A DNA stretch of 64,000 nt from Providencia rettgeri (GTDB lineage Bacteria; Pseudomonadota; Gammaproteobacteria; Enterobacterales; Enterobacteriaceae). The position numbers and the translations under genes are program-made. Of the stretch, positions 46,329-55,723 are shown in pieces. The DNA lies in the NCBI RefSeq assembly GCF_013702265.1, contig NZ_CP059348.1, positions 1,674,001 to 1,738,000 on the forward strand. Direction: 5' to 3'. The notes under the pieces were generated by a model, which was not told the origin of the DNA, did not search any database, and saw only the letters and a list, made by a program, of their open reading frames with translations. Each line of letters begins with the position of its first letter. The first letter of the stretch is position 1.

Positions 46329-46854
46329 AGGCTAACTCCTCGATACGGCGCAAAATCTCTTCAAGGGAATGGCTGCGTTGGCGCGCGCACACCTTGGCTT
46401 CATTGTCACAAATCAAGCAGCGTCTAGTCGGTAAATTGAATTGGCTGCGAGAATATAAAACGCCATTTGCATCAAAAACATCAAAGTCCCAAAGTCGGCC
46501 GACGGGGGATAATTCTTCCGCTTCCATTAAGGCTTTTTTGACCTCAAGGGCATCGGCATTGACGGCGACTAAACATTCCGGTCCGGTAACGAAAGGGAAT
46601 GATTGTTGTGATAAAAGTACCCACTGCCTGCATGAAGCAACTTGCTTAAGCGCATTTAAGCCTTGATTAAAAATGTCTCTGACCAGTTGATTGTCTTTAA
46701 CCGGTCCCGGAAAAACGACAGTAAATGAAATCAAGGTTACCTGATGGAGACCAATCCACTCTTGCTGACGAGCCTGACGGGCATCACGGCTCGCCAGCAA
46801 GTCAGGTAAGGAAATGTCAAATTGCTCTTGGGTATCAGGCAGTGGGTAAAACAT
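46309..46854 (-). CDS. citX: Apo-citrate lyase phosphoribosyl-dephospho-CoA transferase CitX
   Basis: CitX (181 aa) transfers the prosthetic group onto the serine of the acyl carrier CitD. It has LLASRDARQARQQEWIG, VSFTVVFPGPVKD-like and RLWDFDVFDANG, and ends with a Cys-rich stretch (RRCLICDNEAKVCARQR) that fits the family. It is a separate gene here, as in E. coli. It starts 3 bases after citF. Confidence 0.95.
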   Translation of the reverse strand: MFYPLPDTQEQFDISLPDLLASRDARQARQQEWIGLHQVTLISFTVVFPGPVKDNQLVRDIFNQGLNALKQVASCRQWVLLSQQSFPFVTGPECLVAVNADALEVKKALMEAEELSPVGRLWDFDVFDANGVLYSRSQFNLPTRRCLICDNEAKVCARQRSHSLEEILRRIEELAYAPAKN

Positions 46855-46857
46855 GTT

Positions 46858-48384
46858 CTACTCCTTCACTTGATGGACAACATCAATTACAGAACCGTCA
46901 CGATAACGCACCACCGCCACCACTTTATCGGTAAATTCGATAGGATTTGGGGTACCTGTTAATAATTGGGCGCGTTCACGTAACCATTGAATAGAAACGG
47001 TTTTGACGCCTTGGCTTTCCAGTTGTTGCTTCAGCTCCGGGCGTGCTGGGTTAACAGCAATACCATGGTCAGTCACCAAAATATCGACGCTAGAACCCGG
47101 TGTAACGCAAGTCAGTACATCGTCCACCAACGTTGGGATACGACCGCGTACTAACGGCGCGACGATGATAGACAGTTTTGCCGCCACCGCCGTGTCACTA
47201 TGCCCACCGGATGCGCCACGAATAACCCCATCGGAGCCGGTTAACACGTTGACATTAAAGCGAGTATCAATCTCTAAGGCACTGAGCACCACCACATCGA
47301 GCATATCCACCGAGGCGCCTTTAGAATCAAAGCAAGCATATTGGTTGGCACTGATTTCAATGTGATTTGGATTACGTGCGAGCGATTCTGCCGCTGCACG
47401 GTCAAAGCTTTGCACATCGAGTAACTTCTTAATTAAGCCTTTTTCATGAAGGTCTACGATGGTGGAGGTGATCCCACCTAACGCGAAGCCTGCATGAATA
47501 TGATGACGGCGCATTTTATCCTCGAGGAAGCGAGTGACTGCCAGTGACGCCCCGCCAGTACCGGTTTGCAGTGAAAATCCTTCTTTGAAGAAGCCTGATT
47601 TTTCAATCACATCAGCGGCGGTACGTGCGATCAATAACTCACGCGGGTTGGAGGTCATGCGAGTGGCATCGGCACCAATTTTGTCGGCATCCCCCACACG
47701 TTTGACTTTGACAATGTAGTCCACTTCATCTTGCTTAATGCTCGATGGGTTATGTGGGTAAGGCAGAAATTCTTCGGTCAACATGACCACTTTTTTGGCA
47801 TTTTCTGCGTCGATTTTGGCATAACCGAGTGAACCGCAGCTCGCATTACCCGTGTATCCGTTCGCATTGCCGTATTCGTCGCAAGACGGAACGCCGATAA
47901 ATGCCACGTCGATTTTTAATTCGCCGCTATGAACAAGGTTGGCACGTCCACCATGGGAGTGAACTTGTACGGGTTCCGCTAATTCGCCGCGAGAAATCGC
48001 TTCGGCTAATGGACCACGTAAGCCAGAGGTGTAAATCTTAGTGACGACGCCATGGCGAATATGTTCAACCAGTGGCGAGTGGCAAGCGCTGAGTGAACTG
48101 GATGCCAAGGTGAGGTTGCGAAAGCCCATTTCGGCAATCACTTGCATCACCATATTGATGGTTAAGTCACCGCCACGGAAAGCGTGGTGGAAAGAGATGG
48201 TCATGCCATCTTTTAATCCTGAACGGCGGATAGCCACTTGCAGGTCATCACACAGTTTGCGGTTGCGTGGTTTTTGTACTTGCTGCTGAACTTTACCGAT
48301 ATCTTTGAATTCACGCAGTAATGCATCGTCTTTAGGTGCTAAGTAGGCTGATACGCGAGCCTGACGCAATGTATTGGTTGTCAT
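46858..48384 (-). CDS. citF: Citrate lyase alpha subunit CitF (citrate CoA-transferase)
   Basis: CitF (508 aa) moves the acetyl group on the carrier so that citrate is loaded as citryl-ACP. It has KLCDDLQVAIRRSGLKDGMTISFHHAFRGGD and the GVPSCDEYGNANGYTGNASCGSLGYAK-type block, as in family members. I start at ATG 48384 with a GAGG ribosome site; an alternative GTG at 48399 lies inside citE. It follows citE by 11 bases. Confidence 0.96.
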   Translation of the reverse strand: MTTNTLRQARVSAYLAPKDDALLREFKDIGKVQQQVQKPRNRKLCDDLQVAIRRSGLKDGMTISFHHAFRGGDLTINMVMQVIAEMGFRNLTLASSSLSACHSPLVEHIRHGVVTKIYTSGLRGPLAEAISRGELAEPVQVHSHGGRANLVHSGELKIDVAFIGVPSCDEYGNANGYTGNASCGSLGYAKIDAENAKKVVMLTEEFLPYPHNPSSIKQDEVDYIVKVKRVGDADKIGADATRMTSNPRELLIARTAADVIEKSGFFKEGFSLQTGTGGASLAVTRFLEDKMRRHHIHAGFALGGITSTIVDLHEKGLIKKLLDVQSFDRAAAESLARNPNHIEISANQYACFDSKGASVDMLDVVVLSALEIDTRFNVNVLTGSDGVIRGASGGHSDTAVAAKLSIIVAPLVRGRIPTLVDDVLTCVTPGSSVDILVTDHGIAVNPARPELKQQLESQGVKTVSIQWLRERAQLLTGTPNPIEFTDKVVAVVRYRDGSVIDVVHQVKE

Positions 48385-48395
48385 AATATTCTGCC

Positions 48396-49292
48396 TCACT
48401 CTTCCCGAATGCCTGATAATGCCGCGCGTGATAACACTAAGCGGGCTCTTTCAATTACAGGGCTGTCTACCATTTTACCGTTGAGGGAAACGACGCCTTT
48501 GCCTTCTCGCTCTGCGGCATCAGCGGCATCTACCACACGCTGCGCATGGTCGACTTCTTTTTGGGTTGGGGCATACAAGTTATGCAGTAACTCAATTTGT
48601 CGTGGGTTAATTAATGATTTGCCATCAAAACCAAGCTGCTTAATGAGTGCGGCTTCTTTGAGGAAGCCTTCTTCATTGTTGGCGTCAGAGTAGACGGTAT
48701 CAAAGGCTTGAATACCGGCAGAACGCGCAGCTTGTAAAATGGCGCACCGAGCATAGAGGAGTTCAATGCCTTCTGGAGACCGCTCGGTGCGCAAATTGCG
48801 GACATAGTCCTCGGCACCTAATGCGATGCCTATTAATCTTGGAGATGCGTGAGCAATATTTACGACTTGGGTGATCCCCATCGGGGATTCGATAGCCGCA
48901 AGTAACCCGGTGCTACCTTCTTCGCGCCCACAGCTTTTTTCAATGCGTAGAATTTCGTTTTCAATATCAATAATATCTTGTGCGGTATCGGTTTTCGGTA
49001 AGCGCACAATGTCGGCACCACCGCGAACGACGGCTTCGAGGTCAGCAACCCCATAAGCAGAATCGAGGGCGTTAACGCGCACGATGGTTTCAATATCTTG
49101 ATATAACGGGTGTTGCAGTGTGTGATACACCAAACGACGCGCCGTGTCTTTTTCTCGAATGGTGACGGAGTCTTCGAGGTCAAACATCAGGGCATCGGCT
49201 TTATAAATAAAGGAGTTACTGAGCATCGCGGCGTTGGAGCCTGGGACGAACAGCATACTTCTGCGAGTGCGGCTTTTTCTTTCCGGTGTCAT
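48396..49292 (-). CDS. citE: Citrate lyase beta subunit CitE (citryl-CoA lyase)
   Basis: CitE (298 aa) splits the citryl-carrier to oxaloacetate and acetyl-ACP. It is a TIM barrel of the HpcH/HpaI family with [36 protein letters not shown], the Mg-binding Glu in AAIESPMGI and GAEDYVRNL. The ATG overlaps the citD stop by one base (TAATG), which indicates coupling, with a GGAGG ribosome site. Confidence 0.96.
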   Translation of the reverse strand: MTPERKSRTRRSMLFVPGSNAAMLSNSFIYKADALMFDLEDSVTIREKDTARRLVYHTLQHPLYQDIETIVRVNALDSAYGVADLEAVVRGGADIVRLPKTDTAQDIIDIENEILRIEKSCGREEGSTGLLAAIESPMGITQVVNIAHASPRLIGIALGAEDYVRNLRTERSPEGIELLYARCAILQAARSAGIQAFDTVYSDANNEEGFLKEAALIKQLGFDGKSLINPRQIELLHNLYAPTQKEVDHAQRVVDAADAAEREGKGVVSLNGKMVDSPVIERARLVLSRAALSGIREE

Positions 49293-49588
49293 TATTTATC
49301 CTCCCATGGCAGAGCATCGAGATCACAGGCGCGAGCCAGTAAGGCTTCGAGGCGAGCGCGTAGAACGCACTCCAATGCACCTTTGTCATCCACCACAATT
49401 TCAGCGCCTTGAATATCGTATTTTTCAATCATTTCAAGCACGATGGCATTGATGGCATCACCAAATTGTTTTTCAACACTGCTGGTGATCTGCAATGAGA
49501 CCTCGAGAGTGTCTTCAAGAGGCTCGATTCGTACCATGACATCACTGGATTCGAGTGTGCCGGCAACCGCTGCGTGTAGTATCTTCAT
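49292..49588 (-). CDS. citD: Citrate lyase acyl carrier protein CitD (gamma subunit)
   Basis: CitD (98 aa) carries the phosphoribosyl-dephospho-CoA arm. The N-terminus reads [17 protein letters not shown]; Ser14 in TLESSD is the attachment residue in the known enzyme. Normal length, located between citC and citE. Confidence 0.96.
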   Translation of the reverse strand: MKILHAAVAGTLESSDVMVRIEPLEDTLEVSLQITSSVEKQFGDAINAIVLEMIEKYDIQGAEIVVDDKGALECVLRARLEALLARACDLDALPWEDK

Positions 49589-49606
49589 ATTTCACCTATA
49601 ACTAAT

Positions 49607-50659
49607 TCAAGCTTGTAGTGCGGGAGTAGGCGACGGAGTCTGCGCTGCTAGCATCTCTTGTAAATAGTGATACGTAGCAGGGGGCACAATCGGCTTGATC
49701 GCCGCAAGATCTTTTTTAGCGAGCAGTTTTCGAACTTGCGAGGCGGAAACCGCCGTGCCGTCGATCACTGTCCGCGGGAATTCGACCAGTTCAATGGGTG
49801 GGAATGGCATTTCATCGGTTTCCAGCCAGTAGCGCATGTCTTGGTTATATTGGTTAGTGACTTGGCAAAATGGCTCTGAGCCGACGAAACGATGGGTGAT
49901 TCCCAGCGCCGGAGCAATATATTGGCGAAAAATCTTAATATCGATTTCTGTATAACAGTTGTTGGCTACAGTAATGTCTTTAATAAAATAACAAGGGAAT
50001 GTAGCCCGTGAAATAATGTATTCCGAACCTTTATGAATAGTGAGGTTATTAATTCCTTTTGTGCCTTCTTCAATTAATTTCAGGCGAACTTTATACGGAA
50101 AACGGGAAGTATCTTCTTTGACGACAAATAAATGTAGCCAATCACAATTTTTTGATGCTTGCTCAATTAAGTAACGATGCCCCAATGTGAATGGGTTGGC
50201 ATTCATCACGATAGCACCAATTTTTTTCCCCGCTTTATATTGAGCTTTTAAACTTTTAATATAGCGATTTAAATAGCAGCAGCTATTTTCCATTAAAACC
50301 ATCACATTGGGTACAGTGGCTATAGTATGAAATCCGCACTGATGAAATAGCTCTTCATTTTGGTATTTGGTATAGATAAATAGGTGCGTGGTATTATTTT
50401 CATAAGCGAGGTTCACCAATTCAGTCGCTAATTTTAAGGCTAAACCTTCACCACGAACTTCATCGCTAATAGCAACGCATTTAATGACATTCTTCGCGAG
50501 ACCACCACAGGCAATTAACTTTTCGTTACGTGTGATCGTAATAAAGACGTCAACGCTGGCATCAATGTCTAAATCATTCTCTTTTAAAAACTGAGTGATA
50601 TCATTGAGTTTTCTGTTCTCATGACGTTTTACTTGGTTAAACGTTATGTTGTCGAACAT
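49607..50659 (-). CDS. citC: [Citrate lyase] ligase CitC
   Basis: CitC (350 aa from ATG 50659) acetylates the prosthetic group of citrate lyase with ATP and acetate, switching the enzyme on. The N-terminal GNAT-like domain (about residues 1-125) is followed by a nucleotidyltransferase domain with GAIVMNANPFTLGHRYLIEQA (the N-P-F-T-x-G-H motif). The C-terminus has GTAVSASQVRKLLAKKDL. It is first in the operon, divergent from citA. Confidence 0.95.
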   Translation of the reverse strand: MFDNITFNQVKRHENRKLNDITQFLKENDLDIDASVDVFITITRNEKLIACGGLAKNVIKCVAISDEVRGEGLALKLATELVNLAYENNTTHLFIYTKYQNEELFHQCGFHTIATVPNVMVLMENSCCYLNRYIKSLKAQYKAGKKIGAIVMNANPFTLGHRYLIEQASKNCDWLHLFVVKEDTSRFPYKVRLKLIEEGTKGINNLTIHKGSEYIISRATFPCYFIKDITVANNCYTEIDIKIFRQYIAPALGITHRFVGSEPFCQVTNQYNQDMRYWLETDEMPFPPIELVEFPRTVIDGTAVSASQVRKLLAKKDLAAIKPIVPPATYHYLQEMLAAQTPSPTPALQA

Positions 50660-51030
50660 AATGGTATCCTGCATCTCATTTAGAGATGTATTAAAAATGT
50701 TGCTAATGTTAAAGTTAATTAAATAAATATTTTTGGCTTGCCTTTAATTACCTAAGTTCTCAATTTTTATTTAATTATCCTTTTCAATATTCATATTAAA
50801 TACACTGCATATAATATATTTGACCTATTTCATATTTCTAAAATGAGTTTGTATTTGTTTAATGGTTTTAATGTTTTTAATTACGAGTTATGAACTTTAC
50901 TCAGTGGTTTTAATGTGTTTAATTAATATTATGTGCATTACTAAGCGGACTAAGTTATCTTTTATCTTCATTATTGGTATTTTTGCGTGTAACAATAATT
51001 TTACTTTTTAGCGAGTTATAGAGAGACGAG
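50660..51030. promoter_or_regulatory. Divergent citC / citA regulatory region
   Basis: About 370 strongly AT-rich bases lie between divergent citC and citA. In Klebsiella and E. coli this position carries the CitB binding sites and promoters of both units. I cannot assign exact boxes by eye; no open frame is convincing. Confidence 0.55.
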
Positions 51031-52668
51031 ATGAAAACAGAGTTTTCACAGATCCCATTTAAAAAAGGGAATATTTTTTCATTCTCTGGAAGAGTCTTTC
51101 TTCTATTGTTACTGGCATCAGTGCTATTGACGTTTGGATTAGGCAAATATTTTACGGATACCACAGAAAACCGCATGATGGCGAACATTCGCGTACTTGC
51201 CATGAGCCAAGCCAAAATGATCGCTTCATTGGATGGCATCGTCAGTACTGTAAAAGATAAAGATATTCCTAAGCTAAAAATTATTGCCGATAAGCTCAAT
51301 CAAGATTCCAGTTATGACTATGTCGTTATTGGCGATGAACATTCCGTTCGTTTATATCATCCGAATAGTGAAAAGATTGGCTACCCAATGCAATGGAATA
51401 AACCGGGGGCGCTAGAAAATGGTGAAAGCTATTTTATTAAAGGCGAAGGCTCCATGGGGAATGCGGTACGTGCAAAAACGCCTATCTTTGATGAGAACGG
51501 CAAAGTCATTGGCGTTGTTTCCATTGGTTATCTCACCACCAAAATAGATACCTCATTAGCGGAGGTATTTGTGCAAACATCAGCAACATTTTTAGGGGTG
51601 TTGGTGATTTTGCTATTTCTCTCTTGGGCATTCGCCCGATTAATTCAGCGGCAAATGCTCGGCATGGAACCTGAAGAAATAACCCAATTAGTGTTGGTGC
51701 AAAAAGGGATTTTTGATGCGGTGTTTGAAGGCATTATTGCCGTCGACCGTTATGGAAAAATTATTAATATCAACCATAACGCCAGAAAAATGTTAGCGCT
51801 GAGTGAGTCGGCAAAACAGTTAATCGGTAAACCGATTTCTGAGTATGTTTCTCCCGCAGGCTTTTTCACGAAAGAAATCGCGAAAAACCATCATGACATA
51901 GTTTGCGAATTCAATGGGTTGAATGTGATAGCTAGCCGAGTTGCTATTATGGATGGTGAGTTGCTGGCGGGAGCGGTGATCAGCTTCCGTAGCCAAAATG
52001 ATATTGAATCCTTAAATGCGCAGCTTTCTCAAGTTCGCCAATATGTGGATAATTTGCGTACATTGCGCCACGAACACTTAAATTGGATCTCCACGTTAAG
52101 TGGTTTGCTGCAAATGAAAGAGTATGACCAAGCCTTAGCGTTAATTAAGGGGGAGTCGGAATCTCGGCAACAATTAATTGACTCACTGCGCGAACAATTT
52201 GCAGATAAACAAGTGGCCGGGTTGTTATTTGGTAAATATCACCGTGCGCGAGAATTGGGGTTACAGCTTATTTTTGTGCCGGGTTGCCAACTCCGTGAAT
52301 TACCTAACTCATTAAATAGCACGGAACTCTGTGCTGTATTAGGAAATTTATTAGATAATGCCTTCGAAGCCAGCTTAAAGAACGAAGCGGGTAATAAACA
52401 GATAGAATTGTATATCTCAGATGAAAATGATGAGATTGTGATTGAAGTTGCTGATCAAGGATGTGGTTTTCCTCTTGAGCTGCAAGATAAATGGTTTGAA
52501 CGCGGAACAACAACAAAAACGGATGCTGTCGATGGGCATGGGATAGGACTATTTTTGGTGGCTTCCTATGTTAATCGATGTAATGGGGCGGTGATCATTG
52601 AAGATAATCAACCGTATGGTACTGTATTCTCTATTTTTATACCGAAAGTGAAGACGCAAAATGGCTAA
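51031..52668 (+). CDS. citA: Sensor histidine kinase CitA (citrate sensor)
   Basis: CitA (545 aa) senses periplasmic citrate. It has TM1 at about residues 22-40, a periplasmic PAS/Cache domain (41-180), TM2 at 187-205, a cytoplasmic PAS (about 220-320) and the kinase core. Binding-site residues of the Klebsiella CitA type are visible: R107-x-x-H110 (VRLYH) and R147-x-K149 (VRAKT). The phospho-acceptor is His347 in LRHEHLN. The ATPase domain has NLLDNAFEAS, DQGCGF and GHGIGLFLV. It overlaps citB by 8 bases. Confidence 0.93.
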   Translation: MKTEFSQIPFKKGNIFSFSGRVFLLLLLASVLLTFGLGKYFTDTTENRMMANIRVLAMSQAKMIASLDGIVSTVKDKDIPKLKIIADKLNQDSSYDYVVIGDEHSVRLYHPNSEKIGYPMQWNKPGALENGESYFIKGEGSMGNAVRAKTPIFDENGKVIGVVSIGYLTTKIDTSLAEVFVQTSATFLGVLVILLFLSWAFARLIQRQMLGMEPEEITQLVLVQKGIFDAVFEGIIAVDRYGKIININHNARKMLALSESAKQLIGKPISEYVSPAGFFTKEIAKNHHDIVCEFNGLNVIASRVAIMDGELLAGAVISFRSQNDIESLNAQLSQVRQYVDNLRTLRHEHLNWISTLSGLLQMKEYDQALALIKGESESRQQLIDSLREQFADKQVAGLLFGKYHRARELGLQLIFVPGCQLRELPNSLNSTELCAVLGNLLDNAFEASLKNEAGNKQIELYISDENDEIVIEVADQGCGFPLELQDKWFERGTTTKTDAVDGHGIGLFLVASYVNRCNGAVIIEDNQPYGTVFSIFIPKVKTQNG

Positions 52669-53341
52669 GATAAAAATCCTCATTGTCGAAGATGAACTGC
52701 TCCTTGCGGAGATGCACGCGGAGTACATTAAAGCTTATCCTGCTTGTGACAAAGTCTGGCTTGCGGGCAATCTTGCAGAAGCAAGAAAAATGATTGAGTA
52801 CATGAAGCCGGACTTGATTTTGTTGGATAACTATTTACCTGACGGGAAAGGGATTGATTTAGTTCATGAACTGCTTCAGGAACGCAATAGTGCAGATATT
52901 GTGTTCACCACCGCCGCCAGTGATATGGAGACAGTCTCTGAGGCGATTCGCCTCGGTGTGTTTGATTATTTGGTTAAGCCGATAGCCTATGAGCGTTTAG
53001 GGCAAACGTTAGATCGCTATATTCAGCGTAAAGCGGTTTTGCAGGGCGCCAATAAAACCAATCAAAGCCAGATTGATGACATGTTTAATACCTATGCCCG
53101 CGGTGAGAGTAAAGAAGAGTTACCGACGGGGATTGATGCGATTACGCTTGATAAGGTGCTCGCGTTATTTGCAGTACCCGATGCGGAATATACGGCAGAG
53201 ACAATTGCAGAAACCATAAAATTAAGTCGCACCACCGCTCGCCGTTATTTAGAGTATTGCTTAGCTCAACGTAAGATTGAAGCGGAAATTGAGTACGGCA
53301 AAGTCGGGCGCCCACAAAGGATATATCGGGGTAGTTGTTAG
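52661..53341 (+). CDS. citB: Response regulator CitB
   Basis: CitB (226 aa) is the partner regulator. The receiver domain has EDE at residues 10-12, phospho-acceptor Asp56 in LLDNYLPD and Lys106 in YLVKPI. The C-terminal helix-turn-helix (about 170-215) has YTAETIAETIKLSRTTARRYLEYC, as in DcuR/CitB. It should activate citCDEFXG when citrate is present and oxygen is low. The ATP-grasp gene starts 65 bases later with no visible terminator between. Confidence 0.94.
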   Translation: MAKIKILIVEDELLLAEMHAEYIKAYPACDKVWLAGNLAEARKMIEYMKPDLILLDNYLPDGKGIDLVHELLQERNSADIVFTTAASDMETVSEAIRLGVFDYLVKPIAYERLGQTLDRYIQRKAVLQGANKTNQSQIDDMFNTYARGESKEELPTGIDAITLDKVLALFAVPDAEYTAETIAETIKLSRTTARRYLEYCLAQRKIEAEIEYGKVGRPQRIYRGSC

Positions 53342-53406
53342 TTGCTGTAGGTAGACGATTGAAGTCTGCGTGAAGATGTTTGCGCCAATTTCCCCAAAAG
53401 GTTGTT

Positions 53407-54561
53407 ATGAACGTACTGATCCTTGGCGCTCGAGCGCCGGCCTGTCTTGAATGGGCGCGAGCGTTTAATGAGGCAGGATGGACTGTCAGCGTCGGTGATT
53501 CGCTCAGTCAGCCGCTGAGCCGCTTTAGTTGCTCTGTGCAAAATTATGTCCGCTTACCTGAACCTCGACAGGATCCGACTGCTTGGATTGAAGCCCTTGC
53601 GACAGCGATTGAAAATCAACATATCGACCTGCTGCTACCCACTTGCGAAGAAGTGTTTTACTTGTCTTATGGCCTTGAACGGTTGCAGCCGTTGTGTCGG
53701 GTGTTAACCAGTGAATTTTCATTGTTGCATCGTCTGCATCATAAAGGGAATTTTGCAGCCATGACGAATGGCTGGCCTGTCGCTGCCCCTGAAACCCATC
53801 TACTGACCGATAGCCAAGCATTACTTGCATTTATGGATGATGCTGCAAGCTGGGTATTCAAACCCGCATATTCGCGATTTGCCTCACAAACCATGATCCG
53901 CCCGTCAGCCCAAAAGCTAAACAACGTGCACCCCACTCAGACCGAGCCTTGGGTAGCACAGCGATTTATCGAGGGGCAGGAGTTTTGCAGTTTTAGTGTC
54001 TTGGTTGATGGTGATCTACGTGCTCACAGCTGTTATCAGCCACGTTATCGAGTCGGTCGGGGATCAGGGATCTATTTCCAACCCAGTACACCGGAACCCG
54101 TACGCCAATTTCTTGAACATTTTGGGCGCGAGACGGGGTATAACGGGCAAGTAGGGTTCGATTTTATTCAAGACAAAAACGGTCAGTTCCATGTATTAGA
54201 GTGCAACCCGAGGGCGACCAGCGGTGTGCATCTGTTTGATAATCAGCGACAGTTATTAGTAAATAGCTTGAGTCATCCATCAGAACAGATTCTTGAACCG
54301 ACATTAGAACCTCGAATGATCGCACTGGCGATGTTGTTATTTGCCGCACCACGACGCGCCTTGAGCCCGACGTTCTGGCGTGATTATGCTGCCGCCCGCG
54401 ATGTTATCGTGCAAAAAGGTGACTGGTGGCCGTTGATAACACAAGTCGGAAGTCTCACGGAAATCGTTGCTCGGGCGGTATCTCGGCGCTGTGGATTATT
54501 AACGGCGTCTACAGCAGATATCGAATGGAACGGCCAGCCGCTAGACGAGCGTGCCCCATGA
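53407..54561 (+). CDS. ATP-grasp family ligase (unknown substrate)
   Basis: This 384-aa protein has an N-terminal Rossmann-like domain (NVLILGARAPACLEWARAF) and an ATP-grasp domain. FKPAYSRFAS (about residues 147-156) supplies the nucleotide lysine, and FHVLECNPRATSGVHLF (about 261-277) the metal-binding Glu/Asn. Members of the superfamily form amide, thioester or acyl-phosphate bonds using ATP; I cannot infer the substrate. ATG 53407 has AAAGG before it. It overlaps the next gene by 4 bases (ATGA), so the two are coupled. Confidence 0.8.
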   Translation: MNVLILGARAPACLEWARAFNEAGWTVSVGDSLSQPLSRFSCSVQNYVRLPEPRQDPTAWIEALATAIENQHIDLLLPTCEEVFYLSYGLERLQPLCRVLTSEFSLLHRLHHKGNFAAMTNGWPVAAPETHLLTDSQALLAFMDDAASWVFKPAYSRFASQTMIRPSAQKLNNVHPTQTEPWVAQRFIEGQEFCSFSVLVDGDLRAHSCYQPRYRVGRGSGIYFQPSTPEPVRQFLEHFGRETGYNGQVGFDFIQDKNGQFHVLECNPRATSGVHLFDNQRQLLVNSLSHPSEQILEPTLEPRMIALAMLLFAAPRRALSPTFWRDYAAARDVIVQKGDWWPLITQVGSLTEIVARAVSRRCGLLTASTADIEWNGQPLDERAP

Positions 54562-55697
54562 AATTATTGTGCGAAGATCAAATTGTTAGTGAGAGCTCCA
54601 GCCCGAATGACAGCTTGGCTCGGCGTTATGTGCGCGCTTGTGCCAGTGAGTCTTTGATAGGCAATGTGAGCACGAAAATGGCGTTGCTCGATACGGGAAC
54701 GCAGCAATTTCCGGTCAGTATCACGGACGGCAACGAACCCGACGACAACTGCTATGTGGTGTCTCCTCAAACAGCCTACAGTGGTTACGCCCGTGAAGAA
54801 ATCAAGCGCCTCGGTCGGCCCTATCTGACTTGGCCGTTGAAGTTACTGACTCAAGCCGTTGAGTGTCTACTGAATGCGGGAAAGATCAACAAATTGGTGC
54901 AGGTAAACAACTGGCTGCTATCGACCAATCTTTATCCTAATGATTGGGATGTCACTGAATTGCCAGCTATCACGACATTGCTGAAGCAAAACTTTCCTGA
55001 GCATGGAATTGGTTTTCGTTCACTCAATGATTTTAGTAACCGCGAATTACGACAATGTTTGCAAAATCTAGGCTATTTGAGCGTTCCTAGTCGACAAGTT
55101 TATCTTTTCGATGGCAGATCTGGGGAGCAAGCGCCGTTTCTCAAGCACCATAATACTCGGCTGGATGCCACTTTATTGCGACGAAGCCCGTATACCGTTG
55201 TATCCGGTAGCGAATTGAATGATGACGATTTCAAGAGAATAGAATATCTGTATAACCTGCTTTATTTAGATAAATATTGTACGTTGAATCCCCATTATAG
55301 TGCGCAATGGATGCAGCAGGGGCAGCGTGAGGGTTGGCTTGAAATCCGCGCTTTGCGCACGGTGGATGGACGTATTGATGGCGCGTTAGGCTGGTTCACG
55401 TCTTCTACTATGATCAGTGCACCTATAGTTGGTTACGATACCGCATTGCCTCAACGGTTTGGGCTGTATCGACAATTGACCCGTCTGTGCCTGCAAGAAG
55501 CGGCTGAGCGTCGTCAGGTGCTGAATTTTAGCTCTGGCGCGGCTGAATTCAAACGCTTACGAGGTGGTAAACCGCAGATCGAATACAGCTTGGTCTACAT
55601 CGCCCATTTATCTTGGGGACGACGCCTTGTCTGGAAGGTGCTGAGTTTTCTGTTACATGGTATTGGTGTGCCGATGATGAGGAAGCTAAAACTGTGA
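54558..55697 (+). CDS. FemAB/GNAT-like acyltransferase (unknown substrate)
   Basis: This 379-aa protein ends with features of the GNAT-type acyltransferases found in biosynthetic clusters: LNFSSGAAEFKRLRGGKPQIEYSLVY followed by a basic, hydrophobic tail (RRLVWKVLSFLLHGIGVP). A substrate-loop-like DKYCTLNPHYSAQWM block lies upstream. It would transfer an acyl or aminoacyl group. The start ATG 54558 overlaps the ATP-grasp stop; a longer frame from 54426 lies inside that gene. Its TGA overlaps a GTG start of the oxygenase frame. Confidence 0.65.
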   Translation: MKLLCEDQIVSESSSPNDSLARRYVRACASESLIGNVSTKMALLDTGTQQFPVSITDGNEPDDNCYVVSPQTAYSGYAREEIKRLGRPYLTWPLKLLTQAVECLLNAGKINKLVQVNNWLLSTNLYPNDWDVTELPAITTLLKQNFPEHGIGFRSLNDFSNRELRQCLQNLGYLSVPSRQVYLFDGRSGEQAPFLKHHNTRLDATLLRRSPYTVVSGSELNDDDFKRIEYLYNLLYLDKYCTLNPHYSAQWMQQGQREGWLEIRALRTVDGRIDGALGWFTSSTMISAPIVGYDTALPQRFGLYRQLTRLCLQEAAERRQVLNFSSGAAEFKRLRGGKPQIEYSLVYIAHLSWGRRLVWKVLSFLLHGIGVPMMRKLKL

Positions 55698-55723
55698 AGC
55701 CGTTTGAACATCAATAGTGGCCT
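55694..55723 (+). other. Coupled GTG start and in-frame amber codon upstream of the Rieske gene
   Basis: GTG at 55694 overlaps the acyltransferase TGA (GTGA) and is in the Rieske frame. It reads MKPFEHQ, then TAG at 55715-55717, then WPV and the annotated GTG. In Rieske oxygenases a W-x-P-V-A stretch commonly opens the protein, so the amber codon falls inside sequence that looks homologous. Confidence 0.7.
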